From Spirodela intermedia (lineage: Eukaryota > Streptophyta > Magnoliopsida > Alismatales > Araceae), in the NCBI GenBank assembly GCA_902729315.2, contig LR746274.1:1-64000 (forward strand): a stretch of 64,000 nt of DNA, written 5' to 3'. The position numbers and the translations under genes were made by a program. Every line of letters starts with the position of its first letter. Within the stretch, counting starts at the first letter, position 1. This document shows positions 9,763 through 22,900 of the stretch, one piece after another. The notes below the pieces were generated by a model. It was not told where the DNA came from. It did not search any database and was given only the letters and a program-made list of their open reading frames with translations.

Positions 9763-12700
9763 GAGGGGAGAAACATGGGTCTTCTGGCTATGTCCCACAT
9801 CCCACATGCCGCCCTTTTCTCTGATTCACTCGGCTACATCCTTTGTTTCATTAGGTGGTGGATGTCGCTTACTCCGTGCCTCCTTTCCCCGCGCCGCACC
9901 TCAGTGCTCGCCATGTTTTCGGAGACTTGTTTGAGGAGATAGTGTCTGGCAGAGAAGATCGGGATAGATAGTGTCGGGCTCCTCCACTGGAGATAGTGGC
10001 GACTTCTTCCAAAAACAATGTGAGATATAGGCAACCTGCCCGGTAAGAAGGTGGGTGAGCATCATGCAAAACCCACTATAGGAACGTATAGTTGCCCCTC
10101 ACAGTGGTAGGTGTAGTCCCGACAGCAGTCCCATCTGCTTATCAAATCATGAAGGGGTCTCTTCACACCCACGACCAGGCCGCTCTGCTCATTCTGTTAG
10201 TCGGGACACCTTCCGATAGAAAGCGAAGAAATGGGCCACTCGCTATACAATCGGCAAGGAGAGACCGCGAGGGTCAGTTATCCATCGCCACCGCCTCCAT
10301 CCGCCGTCGTCCATAACCGCTCGCCGAGTATCAGCCACCGCCAGCCACCACTGCTGTCCACCGCCTGCCAACCACCTATCACCATCCTCAGCCCACCGTC
10401 CGTCGTCTATCGTCCTCCATCCACCGTCCAGCTCTTTCGCCAACTACCACCTGCCGCTTCCCTCACCGCTAGCCGCCGCCATCTTCATTTCTCCGGCCAC
10501 CATCCGTCGTCGTCGACCACCGTCCGTCCGCCATCGATCGCTGCCGCCGCCGCCGTTCCTTCCTCCCCTCCTCCGCCCCCTCCGCCGCCGCCCGACTCAC
10601 CCTTTTCAGATGAGCTTCCGTTCTCGTCTTACAGGTTGGGGTTAAATCCCGTCGGTTCGTGAATCTGCGTCCGACCGGCCCGAACCTCCCGTCACCTTCC
10701 GGCCCAAGCCATATACGTCTACGATGACAAGATCCTCCGTCATTTTACATAGCATGAGGGCATTCATGCCTTGTCCAGGTCTCACCAAGTGTGAATCCTC
10801 TCTCATGGCTTTTATCCAAATGGTCAACCAAGTTACTCTTTGGGCCAAAGGAGCTAGGTGAAAATTTTCTCCAAGAATGACAAGCAGCCCAATCATTTAT
10901 GTTTACACAAGCTTTATGGGATGACAATCATGAGCTTATTCCACTTCACCGTTGCTGAATCAACAACATACATTTATTTTTTTTAAGATAGAAATATGAA
11001 GATAATAGATTTGTCAAGTAAACAAAAGACAATGTTAAAATGCAAGATTATATACTCAACTGTTAATTCCATAATGACTAAGAGTTCATTTTATAATTAC
11101 TATAAACCTAGAGAGGAGTAGAGTTTACTTTTCTTGTAGTTGATTGTTTTCCAAATATAACACATTTCTTTAAGTGTGAAAAGACATGATACAATACAAA
11201 TAAATAATTTTAAAAAAAAAAGATAAATCATTCACATGGTGTACCAAAGTCAAACACATCAAATCGAGATTCAAATTTTCTCTCACATTTCTAACATACT
11301 CTTTGGAATATATTTGATTGTTTGAAATTCAATATTACTAGTCATACCAATCATATGGTCAAAAAGAAATAACGAACAAAAGACTTGGCAATTTAATTTA
11401 TTGTATTTCATGAGAATAGTCAAGACAACAGAATTATGTCTTAATTCATGGCAAATAGGAAGATTGATGCAGCCCACTGGTGGAATAATTTAGGAGAATT
11501 GGAAAATCAAAAGGAGTGAAGACTGAATCGCAAACATAAGTTCACTCATGAACTAATGTGACATATAACAAAAAAGTATCTTAAAAGTGTTACTAACTAA
11601 TTTTCTATTTTTAGTTTATGTTTTCACCTTTAGTTTGTTGATTTTGTTGAAATTAGTATTTATTCAAAACTAAGGTACCATCATAACACAATTGCCTTTT
11701 TAAGGGCATCCTAACAAACTTTCAGTCTATTTAAAGGTCCCACGTTATAGTTTTACACTCATTTACTATTCCATAAAATTTTTACTCTTATGATTATTCT
11801 CTCTTTGTTGATGGATTTTGGTACCTCCCTTATAGATTAAAGGGAATAAGACTAATCATGTAGTCTTAAGATCAACCCTTTGAGGATTCAAGAGTCAAAG
11901 CTTCTAAGTATTATTTCAAATTGAGGAATCATCATTCAAATCTAATTTATTGTAGATTTATGTGATTTCATTTCCACAGATCTTTGGCTACATTACATTA
12001 TTAAGATAATGAGAGTAAGCATAACTAACATTACATTTAATACAATAAAGAATCATAGAATTATTATATATAATATCGTTTGTCCTAAATTTTATTAGAA
12101 GCATGTGGATGGATGATCTGTTGTACATGAAAATAACGATAGGTTAGTGTCATGAACCTTAGTCATGATTCTACGAACTTGCACAACCACCTATGCTATG
12201 TCATTTGCAACCCTCCATTATAGATTACTACCTTCTAATAGCTAGAGAGTGTGAGGATCTTCTTAGTGACGTAATATTTGTCTACAATTGACCTCCCTCA
12301 CTCTACGTGTATGATGTGGCTTCTTTTCCTTTTGGTCCCCACCTATGTGGACGTGGTTCTTTTGTTTAGGAAGGGACAAATATGACGCCCATGTACCTGG
12401 CATAACCTCTCTCCGCTGTCATTTTGGGGCGCCCTCTTCTCCTTATTGCCCCCCATCTCCTATAGGTATGGATGGAGGGTGTGTTTATCAGTATATAATG
12501 AAGAAACTCATAGGACTTTCAACGGTTGTCCTTGTCCACGAGAGAGAGCATCTAATCGGGGAGGCTAACGCTTCAACACATCAGTTAGAGTCAAAAACTT
12601 CACCAAGTTCTTTCATGTAAACCTAGAAAAATAGAATTATAACAAGTTTCAGAAACATATATAATCATAAATTTTGAAATAATTGTAAAAAGGATAATAA

Positions 12701-13441
12701 TAAATGAAGCATCTTAGAGAGACTTGACTTCCGTAGAAAGAGAACATGAATATTCATCTTTTAGAAAGTCTCATTCTAACAAATCCGACATTTAAAACGG
12801 TCAAATAATATAATTAGATAATTGATCCATCATAATCAACAATAGTCCCGATGAGAATGAACTCCACTTATGAGGTAATTTCAATGCTACCAACTTGAAG
12901 ATTCATAATAGACAAAAATATCACGAAAAAAATAATGATTATCCTCACGTTATATGACATATTTTTACGTGAGATATTATAAATATGCATCATCGTCATA
13001 TTTCCAACAAGATAAATCAAATAACTTGAAATAAGCATACTGTTTTAGTATTATGGGCGAGGACCAGGAGGCGGGTTCTTAGTGTATTCAGTCTTCAACA
13101 GCGCCGATCATAACCAATCACGATGACTAGAGTTGCCTTCAACCGCAACGCCAAGTGTGCCCACGACGCCGATACCCGTTGCTTCTTGCGATGACGGTGG
13201 CGCTCGAAGATTGCCAGACATAAGACGTTGCTGCGAGTGTCTATGCTTGTTCACGTATTTAGAACGCATAAAGGAAATTGAAGTACATGGGAATTAGTTC
13301 CGTCCAAACTGAAGATGGCACATTTCACGTACACGGCAAGAAGGGCCGATTGAGGGAGGCCGTCCTCCACACCGATTGCCGGGTTTGTGCCCTCCCGAGG
13401 TCGGTAGCTCTACGGGAGGGAGAAGCAAGAACACGAATCCA
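9763..13441. other. Intergenic spacer with GC-rich low-complexity island
   Basis: About 3.7 kb between the LOR gene and the cap methyltransferase gene. Bases 10270-10620 are a CCG/CCA-rich low-complexity island that gives a proline/serine-rich open frame by composition alone. From about 10920 to 13030 the sequence is AT-rich with no recognisable gene. From about 13060 GC rises again, probably the promoter of the next gene. Confidence 0.5.
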
Positions 13442-16400
13442 ATGGCGGCCCCCGCTCCTGCTTACCCGACAACCTCTTCTTCCTCCGTTCATACCCTCCC
13501 CCCGCCGCCGCCGCTGCCGCTGCCACCTCCATCCCAGGCTCCCCCTCCACCCTCTTCATCGGGTCCGCCGCCGTTCGTTTCCCGCACGGAACTGCCGCAC
13601 TACCGGCTCTACGATTTTGCTAAGACGGCCCTCATCAAGATATTCGTCTCACCATACGCGACGGTTGGCATCTATTCTGTGCACCCTCCTTTCTCTCTCT
13701 GTAAACCCTAACCGTGATGACGTTTTCTTCTCCTTCTTTCCCCATCAAAGGTGTGCGATCTCTATTGCGGCGGTGGCGCTGACACTGACAAGTGGGACGA
13801 AGCCCAAATAGGCCACTATATTGGCGTCGGTACGCTCCGCTGTGACACCCCCCACGCCCACCCCTACCAGCTTCACTTAATCCATCGCTTAATTCACCAG
13901 AGCTTGGTTTCAGATGCATCGTCATCCGGCATCAGTGATGCTCGAGAAACGTGGGAGAGTCAAAGAAAACCCTACACGGCAGAATTCCTGGACCTGGACC
14001 CCTCTTTTGTGAGTGCCGTCAGAGTGTCATTTAGCTATGGGTTCCGATGCTTATCAACACAAATGTCTTTTACAGGAAAACTTAGAGCTGCATTTGGAGG
14101 ACAAGGGTATCCCAGTAGATATCGTCTGCTGTTTGCAACATTTGCAGGCGGGTTGGTTATTCATGATCGACAGACTCACGTTCATGTTTCGTGTTCGTCG
14201 TGATGCTGACTGGGATATTCGTGCAGCTTTGTTTTGAAAGCGAGGAGAGAGCGAGAAACCTTCTTCGAAATGTGTCGATTCTGCTTAAACCGGGAGGATA
14301 TTTTTTTGGTATTACTCCTGATTCGTCAACCATATGGTGCGTATTGAGATTTCCTCTGTCAATTCTGCATTTTCAACATAATAAGATGCCCATGCGAAGC
14401 ACTGTTAATTTGATAAATGCATTTAAATTTCGAGCATAATCATTTGCACAATGGCCGTTTTCGAGCGAAATAGCACCTCGTACAATGGGGAATGTTTTTT
14501 CCTTGTGATCGCTGCTATTATTATCATGTATCACATAGGCAAATTGGGACTAATTTCTTAGTTTCTTCCTCTTAATGCAATATGTTTTTTCCCTGCAGCT
14601 TGGTCAATGTTGGATCTCACCCACCAAATCATTGTGAAAGTTGATTCGTTCTCACCTCATCTAGATAACCATTCGTTCTCCATCATACAGACACCTCTGG
14701 AACGTTACTTGACTTCAGCACGGTTGGGATATAAAGCCCCAACCAGATGACATTCATTGAGGTGTAGAGTCATTGACCAGCAGGGCCACTATGCTATTGA
14801 TGCTTAACTTTGCGATACATAGGCTCTTGCAGTGATATAATCGTGGAAGTAGGGTTTGGGCTTGCCCCATCTGTGAAATCAGATTAGATACACTATATCG
14901 ATTAACACAAAAGATAATTAAGCCTGTGAGTACAGAGAGAATCTTGCAAACGGCAAAGGGTAGAACTGAAGACGCATACAACCAAGTATAACAAAAAAGG
15001 GAAGTATAATGTGGTTTCATGTGAGGGAAAGCAGATACATCTATTGCAACTATCGATGGAGAGTATCAAGAAGGAAAGGTCTCAAACCTTGCATACAATA
15101 GGCAGTCAAGGTTGTACCAGAAGCTCTTTATGAATAAGATGGTACCTTACCAAGTACCTTACCAAGTATATTCTCATTGCATCAGTAGGCACCAACAAAT
15201 GAGAGCCAGAGTTAAAATGCCTTGCACGTTTTCCAGAAAACATTAGACTGTCTATTTGCACTCTTCCCAGTGTGAAAAATACACCAGGACTTGCATCTGG
15301 AGTGTAATCTATCAACAGGACCAAAAAGGAACCTAGAACTAGGTTACACTCACGAAGAAAACTATTGATAGCGGTGCACGCTGTGAGAAACAACATAGCT
15401 CAAATGTGGAAAACAGATAAATAAATAGAGAAGCATGTGATATCTCTAGTTCTGAAGCATGGGAAAAGTCTAAAGCACAGAGGAGAATGAATGAGTGATG
15501 CATGACGATCCTTTTAACATTTTTTTATCTAGAGTCTGAAGATGAAAAGACCTCATTCTCAAACGGCATTCCATTAAGGAGGTCGAACACTGAGCAATAT
15601 CCTGCGGAACTGGAATAATTTCCATCGATGACTTCTGCAGCGAGAAGCATTGTTTGAGGGGACAAGGGCATATGGCATACTTTGGAAAAGGAGCAGATAT
15701 TAATACCATTGACCTTATGAATACAATTTCTTGTAAACGTCAAGCATACAGAGCAGGGAACCACAATGGACTACCAATATCAATTGATAATGTAACGATG
15801 AAAATTTTGGAAATTGTTGTGGCCTGAGTATCAACATCACAAGTCTTAGGATAACTAGACAGTGTCTGCATCTCATCTTCTCATGTGTCACTCAACAATT
15901 AGCGTTAAACATAAAGCTGAGAGGTATCTATAAAAAGTGTCCATTGGTCCTGCTTGATGATTACATTTCTTTTCTAACGCGCGGAGACAGGACCTAATTT
16001 GCATCAATTGGATAATCACAATTATCTTACACACCATGTGTGCACACTTCTAACGCTTTGGAACTTCCTATCTCAATTTGCTTCGCTTTGATTCGAAAAA
16101 TTGAGTAAGTGTGATGCTGAGAGAACTTATAACACGTTTTGATTGAGCCCATTATTGAGTCGACCCTATTCTGATCATTGTTTTGAACCATATTGTTCGA
16201 TATTATCTTCATTCAGAGAACAAGTTCAATTGAGAACAATCAGTCGTTGTGATATTTCATTACAAGTTGTGAATCGATAGTCTTTCTTGACAATTTTCCT
16301 TTCTAGAGCACGTTTTTTGCAGATTTTATAACGTGCAGAACAGAATGTTGTACTATTTTGGGCATGTGTTCCATCACCCCAAGGCTTATGGTGCAAAAAT

Positions 16401-19000
16401 GGATCATTAAAAAATCACATTATGGGTTGTTTCTCTTCTAGAGAAAAAAGCATTTGTTTCATGCAATTATGGTGATCATCCTGCTCTATGCGTCCAGCCT
16501 TCATCATTGCTTACACTTGAACATCCATATGGGCTTTTCATTAGATCAGATTAACAATTCCCTCTCAATGTTGATAGATTCTATCTAGTATTATATGGTT
16601 ATCATTTTACACATTCGTACCGTAATGGTCATGGCTTTCGTTCTATCTTGTTTCTATTAGATCATTAATATTGCACCTTCAACCTCGAATTCGATTTCAG
16701 GACAAAGTACCAGAAAAATGTTGAAGCTTCACATGGTAAAGCAAGTAGTATGAAGCCGAATATTGTGCCAAACTGCATAAGATCAGAGAATTACATCATC
16801 ACCTTTGAAACTGAAGAAGAGAAGTGTGCATAATTATTTGGGATCAGTTTTTTGACTTCTCCAGCTTATTATTTTTTATATGATTAAGTCATTGTATTTT
16901 TTTATCTAAAATTTACAGATTTCCATTATTTGGAAAGAAGTACCATGTGAAATTTGCCAATGATATCACTTCAGAGAGCCATTGTTTGGTCCATTTTCCA
17001 AGCTTGATCAGGTTGTACAATGCATTTCTCTTTCCATTTTCCAACCTTGATCAGTTCAAGGAAATCTGCATGCTTCCAATAAAATAAATGAAACCTCTTG
17101 ATACGAAATCCAAATAAGAGAATCCTATCTTGTAAATTACAGAATCGTTCGTCTTGTGTTATACACCATTTTAAAGCATTGAATGCGAGATGAAAATTGT
17201 TGACAAGGAATCCCAATTTCAGGGGAATTTTATAAAATCGTTTTGGCTGACTTATGGTACTAACCCAAAATATGTCGTACAAGTAAAAACTGAGAGAAGT
17301 TAAATTAAAGAAAAAAATCAATTAAATTTATGAATAAATTAGAATGGAAATTATAGGCATATCTTTTTCATTGTTCTTTTTCTTTTCACCTGATTCCTAC
17401 TCATATTTTCTTCTCTTATCTCTCTTTTTGTTGTCCTTTTTCCTTGTGATACTTTCTCCTCATCTCCTAGTTCATATTTCGTGCTCATTCTCATATTTGG
17501 TTTTCCTATAACTTTCAGACCGGCTTCAGACTTTTTTTTTTTATCACTATTAGCAATCAGGACACCTTAAAGTAATCTGGGTATTTATATCAATCATCAT
17601 ATACCTGTTCTGATCAGGCTGGCAAGAGAAGTTGGTCTGGAGTATGTTGAAATACAGAACTTAACTGAATTTTATGATGATAACAGGTATGTGTAATTTC
17701 CAAGGCATCATTTGGATAGAAATACATGCGTTTGCATTCCTGTTAGAATTTGTTTCATTGTGTCAACCTATACATGTTCGTGAGATATGTTGATAATGTT
17801 CTTTATTTAGTTTGTCAGAGATCCCTAGAGACAGTCCTTTATCACAGATTTTCTTATTGTTGCCCATGAATAGAAAAGCAATCATCAGATAAAAAAGTCC
17901 TATGCTGTACGTAGATATGATGAAACCATTACTTAAGTGTGCCTTTGGCAATTTTCATTTATGTTATACATTCGAGATTACCATCCCTGTGATTGGACCC
18001 CTAAAAGCTGCAGAACCATGCCAAAAAAGTCATTTTTGTTTAGGCACTAGCTTTATGAAATAGTAAAATATAGTTCGACCCACCATTTATAGGGGGTGCA
18101 AGTGCTATTTTGTAGGGTTAGAGACAAATTCATGCGATCTATTGTATGGCATCAAATGGGCGATATTTTGATAATATAACGGCATAGAGTCAAAACTACG
18201 GTCAGCTCAAAAATAGCATATTCCAGCACAGAATTCCTCGATACATTTTTCGTACTCATATACTGTGTGAGACCTATGTATGGTCAGGGTTATGGTGCCC
18301 AAAAAGGACTTCCAGTAGTACCATTGTCATGGCAAATGCTCTTGTCTCTCTCCACTTTGCAAATTAGTGCTTTTTCAGTCCTTGAATTTGGGTTATAAGA
18401 TGCCTGAATACCACTGTAGTTAGATGTGACCTCACTGATCTTTCGCATATTGCCAAAAGAGCACAATTTGCAGGTATGCTCTTCAATTTTGGTGCAAATT
18501 TCGTGGATCCTCGTGGAAAGTTGCTTTCTCGATCTTTTGATATCTTAGGTGATGCTACCCTACCCTCTGGTGTTTCCTACAGAAGTGCTATGATGTCTGG
18601 TCCTTTTTCTCATCTCTGTACAAATTACATTTATGTGGCCACAGGTTTATACACCACCTTTGTCTTTCAGAAGCCAGATCCAAATCTCATCCTACCAATC
18701 TCGACCCCAATTTGCCAGGATGGGAACCCCACACAAGAAGAAGCAAGTTCCTCCTATTCTGGATGCCTAGTTCTCCTGCAAAATCCTCCGGCTGTGGCCC
18801 TAACCATCTCCTCGTGTATATTTTTTCCTCTGCAGCAAGAGTGGCCAACGAGCGGTTGGAGGCCACAGCCGCAAATGGATGAAGACAGAAATGGGCATGT
18901 GGACGCGAATATGACCACCGTAAACAGTGTTATTCCGGAAAGCGACAAAGGAATCCTTGGTCCTGGGCCAGCTGATCTTAGATTCACAGAACCTTTCTGA
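13442..19000 (+). CDS. mRNA cap guanine-N7 methyltransferase 2-like protein
   Basis: Eleven exons: 13442-13663, 13751-13829, 13914-14008, 14076-14147, 14227-14336, 16701-16823, 16919-17011, 17618-17686, 18460-18548, 18645-18742, 18836-19000; 404 residues. It matches the plant cap methyltransferase 2 family (Arabidopsis At3g52210), which uses S-adenosylmethionine to methylate the guanine cap of nuclear mRNA. Visible features are a proline-rich N-terminus, HYRLYDFAKTALIKIF, SAM motif VCDLYCGGG (75-83), GHYIGVDAS, KPGGYFFGITPDSSTIW (about 177-193), FPLFGKKYHVKF, HFPSLIRLAREVGLEYVEIQ, RGKLLSRSFD and the family tail KGILGPGPADLRF. Phases agree at every junction. Introns 4 (14148-14226, GCGGGT donor) and 10 (18743-18835, GCAAGT donor) appear to be GC-AG. 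If intron 10 is retained the frame stays open (435 residues). Confidence 0.93.
14337..16700 (+). other. Long intron 5 of the cap methyltransferase gene
   Basis: This 2.36 kb intron, donor GTGCGT and acceptor TTTCAG, is far longer than the gene's other introns (about 75-800 bases). Its first 2 kb contain minus-strand coding-like stretches listed separately (about 14620-15765). The rest is AT-rich with no further feature seen. Confidence 0.8.
14620..15765 (-). pseudogene. Antisense gene-fragment-like region inside an intron; family not recognised
   Basis: The complementary strand contains several coding-like stretches in transcriptional order. One reads PLSPQTMLLAAEVIDGNY...FDLLNGMPFENEVFSS (about 15690-15538). 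A second reads DYTPDASPGVFFTLGRVQID...FSGKRARHFNSGSH (about 15320-15200), followed by a GTAAGG donor-like site. A third, further along, reads LVGALYPNRAEV then RGVCMMENEW with stops. Residue use looks like real protein, not random frame. Stops and frame changes lie between the pieces. It could be a captured or duplicated gene fragment with introns, or a decayed gene that the intron engulfed. I do not recognise the family. Confidence 0.35.
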
Positions 19001-19981
19001 GAGTGTATTTTGTATGCTGCTGATGTCAAAATTCGAGCCTCTTCGGATTTGCTCACACTTCGGGGAAGCTGCGAAAGCTGTAGAAGGTGATCTGAGGGTC
19101 TTTACAGCTGGCTGTCCCCAGTAGCCCAGGGGACACCTTTGAGATTAAGCTTTCGTGCCCATCTGAGCCCGTGGTATCAGGGCTCGGTTCACTTAATTGT
19201 AAGCAGACGCAGAATCGGATTATTATATGTCCATTGACATATAACTAGAGATTCTGACGCGAATTGTTTTCACAGCGTCTTCAGTTGTATCGTACGATGG
19301 GACGGTAACCCAGATCCAGTAGCGAGGGGCGTTGGCCATGTAAATCAGATGACAGAATAGTTTTCTGTAAACATTCTGCCTTTTTAAATATTACGTCTGC
19401 ATTGTGTCCGCAGAACGGAGTGTGTGATCCTGTTAAAAGTTTGAATGCATTGCATTCAAAGTCGAGTCGATCGTAAGAGACACTTTGGGTGGGGAGCTTT
19501 TATTTTCATGATTTCAGACAATGCTCTATACGTATTGCTTATTGTAACGGGACACGGATGAACATCTAGAACGTCACCGTAAGCGCAATCACTTCTCACC
19601 ATCGATCAAGTCAAAGTCTGTATCCAAGTACATAAATGCACCGCTCTCTCTCTCTCTCCCCGTCCCTCCCTGCGCGAATTTTACCCATTAAGAAGATATC
19701 AGCAGTGCCCGACTCGCAGGATCTGGGATGTCAAGGCAGGCAATCATGAAGCAGCAGCAAAAACCATGAAATACGAGTGCTAGAGGCAAATTATTGTCAG
19801 CCATTCACATGGTCCAAGGACGGCCATGCATACCGGGTTTAGGCGATGAGTGCCCCAGTGTGCGCTCTCGTAAATATATAGAACAGCAAAGCCCAACGGG
19901 AACAGAAAGGGCAGGACATGGTACCTGAGAAGCAGAGCCTTCACAAAAACCGCGGGGGATCTTTTTAACGCAAAAATAAGT
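19001..19981. other. Intergenic region between convergent genes
   Basis: About 1 kb between the stop of the plus-strand cap methyltransferase gene and the stop of the minus-strand pyruvate kinase gene, so it holds both 3' untranslated regions. A short CT tract lies at about 19639-19660. No further gene is seen. Confidence 0.6.
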
Positions 19982-22900
19982 CTAATCTTCCAACTCGATA
20001 ATCTTCACAACCGAGGCATCTCCAACCTTCTGACAGACAACCACGCGATCGTGTGACTTGATAACGCCGGAAGCCTTGCCATGATCCAGCGCAACCTTCA
20101 GCACCGACTCGTTGGTAGCGCTGGTAGACTCGGCCTGCAGAAAGAAATTAGTGAGACCATTGAAAAATCTGCACCCAGAGCGCCGTCTTAATTTCATTAG
20201 AACATATGAAGGGCATCACGATGAAGGCCGAAGGGAGATTTCACTAAAACAACGCAAACATAAAACAGCGCGCTTCTGAAGGCACGTCCAACTTCCCGTA
20301 TAATCCCCCTAATACCAGTCACCCCACAACTTTTTCTGGTACGTTCTTTAAAACAAAATAAAATAAATCGCTGCTCCATAAATTGAAGTTAGTAAAGATC
20401 AGCATGGACTTTTTCTTCCTTTTTTTCTTGGAGCGGGGGAGGGAGAGAGAGTCTAAGAATAATCCATACGAGGAAAACTGGGAAAGCTAATGGAATTATT
20501 CACAACGAAGCTCCGGATAGGCAGAGGTTCTCATAAGGGGTAAAGTAGAAAAGACGTCAGAATTAATAATTTCCCCTCGTCATGTGGATAGACATTGGCA
20601 GAGCAGGTGGACAGGGCAGTCTGATCTTCGATGACAAGCAAGCTTGGGCAGCCCAAAAATGAAACTATTTCAGAACGACAGATCCTAATAACATAAAAAT
20701 CATATCCAATCATTGGGATTACATGTAAACCACTTTCCATGGCAGAGATTAGGCATGTTAGACCCTCGTCCGCAATAAAGTGCTATATCAGAAGCAGTGT
20801 TAAAAACCAAGGTTCCTTAAAGGACATGCCTTTCAGGGCCTTTTCAGGAGAGTATTTTGCAACAGTAGAGAACTACTTACATTAGAGCTTGCGCTAAGGA
20901 GCATAACTAAGGAGCTACTATTGCATACAGTTAAGAAATATTCACAGAAAGGTTTCAACAGCAGCTTTCACATATTGTATTCAAACTCAGTCTTTTATTC
21001 GCCTAAGAGGGGCAAAGAGGAAAACTTGTGGGATTTCGTTTATAACACGAACAGAAATACATTCCTTTCAAAATGGTTCACTTCTCGGGACAACTTGCAA
21101 AAGTATATCTTTATTTTCATCATAGTTTCAGCTTCAAATGAAAACATCTACCCAGTAACAGCATCTTTAAAATAAACCTTAGCTTCCCAATCGAGTCATT
21201 GTCCACAATGACGAAATTTCTCAATGGACTAAGATGATAATTCTCAAAAATTACTCTACATCAAAGTTTTCATGAAGCATCAACAGATCCAAAACATACT
21301 GCCTCCTCAGATTATATATCTTTTTAAGGTGACCATCGGTTTCTCATATATAGCTTTTATTAAGAATAAATATTTTTCATTCGCAGAGTGTTCTTCCAGG
21401 ACAAAGAGATAAGTCATTAGCTAGCATTAAGAAGGATAATTTTCTCAATCAGTGGATCGTGTAAAAGCGCATTTCCTCTGTTGTTTCGCTTATTTACACG
21501 CAAAAAAGAGCGTGCAAAGCACCCAATGTAATAAATTTCATACACCGTATCTTCTAATTCAATATCCCCAAACAAAGTTCATTATTTGTGCCTTAAACAT
21601 AATTAAAAAGAAAGGAAAAAAACTTACAGGATGACGAGGATCGGCCAGCATAGGAAAAAGACCTCTTACTACAAGAGATTGCCTAGCCTGCACATTTGAT
21701 AAATAAAAATGAGCAGTGGTTCATCAAAATGATTTCCAACTGTGAGGCAAATAATGAATTTTAGATAATCTATCAGCAGAAATCAACTCTCAGCAGATGA
21801 AGATATCCCCATCATTTTTCTGAACATATAAGAATTAACTACTCAAAAATAATGTACTAGATATTGAACATGAGATATGAAAACAAATTGAGGATAACAA
21901 TGGAGCTTGATGAACATATGACTAACTTTACAGAAATGAAGTAGAAGAGAAAATAGACAAACTGATGATAGATATGACTGGCAGTAGTTCAATAAAGAAT
22001 GTTAAAAAAATACAATATACTTTGGAATACAATCCTGAAAAAAAAATTATCACGCTAGATATGCCAAAACGAGAATATCTAGGAAATTTCTTTTCTTTTC
22101 TTTTCATGGAAGAAAACAATAGTAAAGCCATAAGATTTTGATGAAGTTCACGACAATCTCTAAACCTACATTTTTTGGGGCGCTGATAAAGGCTGGTCAT
22201 AATAGATGATACGTAGCCATGAGGAGCGTGAAAACTAAAAGGTATTTATCCATCTATGTTCAAAGTCTAAGAAGAAGGAACTTCCTAGTTATAAATCCAG
22301 AAACATAGAACTGTGATTCAGTAACTATTCCAATTAAGCAAATATCACATAAAATAACATCACTGAACAGGTAACAATGAATGTAAATCAGAAATCGAGA
22401 CTTTGGTAAACTACAATAAAATCTGGTGGACGTCAATAAAGGAAACAAGCTTACTTCAAATGCACCCGTAAAACTCCAACGAAGTTGGTTGGTCTTAAGC
22501 CTTGGAATTACAACTGATAACACGGGCATTGTTGGCCTGTATTTGGCAATTAATCTACACAAAACAAGTCGTTCTGAGCTTTAACGGATTTCAAAGATTT
22601 TATGTTCACCTCTGTGTTTTGCAAAATAAGAAGCTCCAGACGCCAATATTCACCAAAATTACCTTGCAGCCCTTCCAGATGATGTAAACACAATGATCAC
22701 AGATGCTTTAACTTTAATTGCGGCACGCACCTGAAAGTTAGCAAACGAAAACAAAATTCTTGCACATATGATTTATAAACCTTACTAAAAGAGAACGATA
22801 ATAATCAAATACGAAAAAAAGGGAAACATACTGAAACATCGGTAGAGAATGAAATAAAAAGAGTACCGCAGATGAAGCTATAGACTCCAGGTGACTCATA

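Noticed and set aside
10231-10662. Open frame for a 143-residue proline/serine/histidine-rich protein
   Set aside because: Driven by CCG/CCA low complexity; opposite-strand frames are also open, and no domain or splice context supports it.
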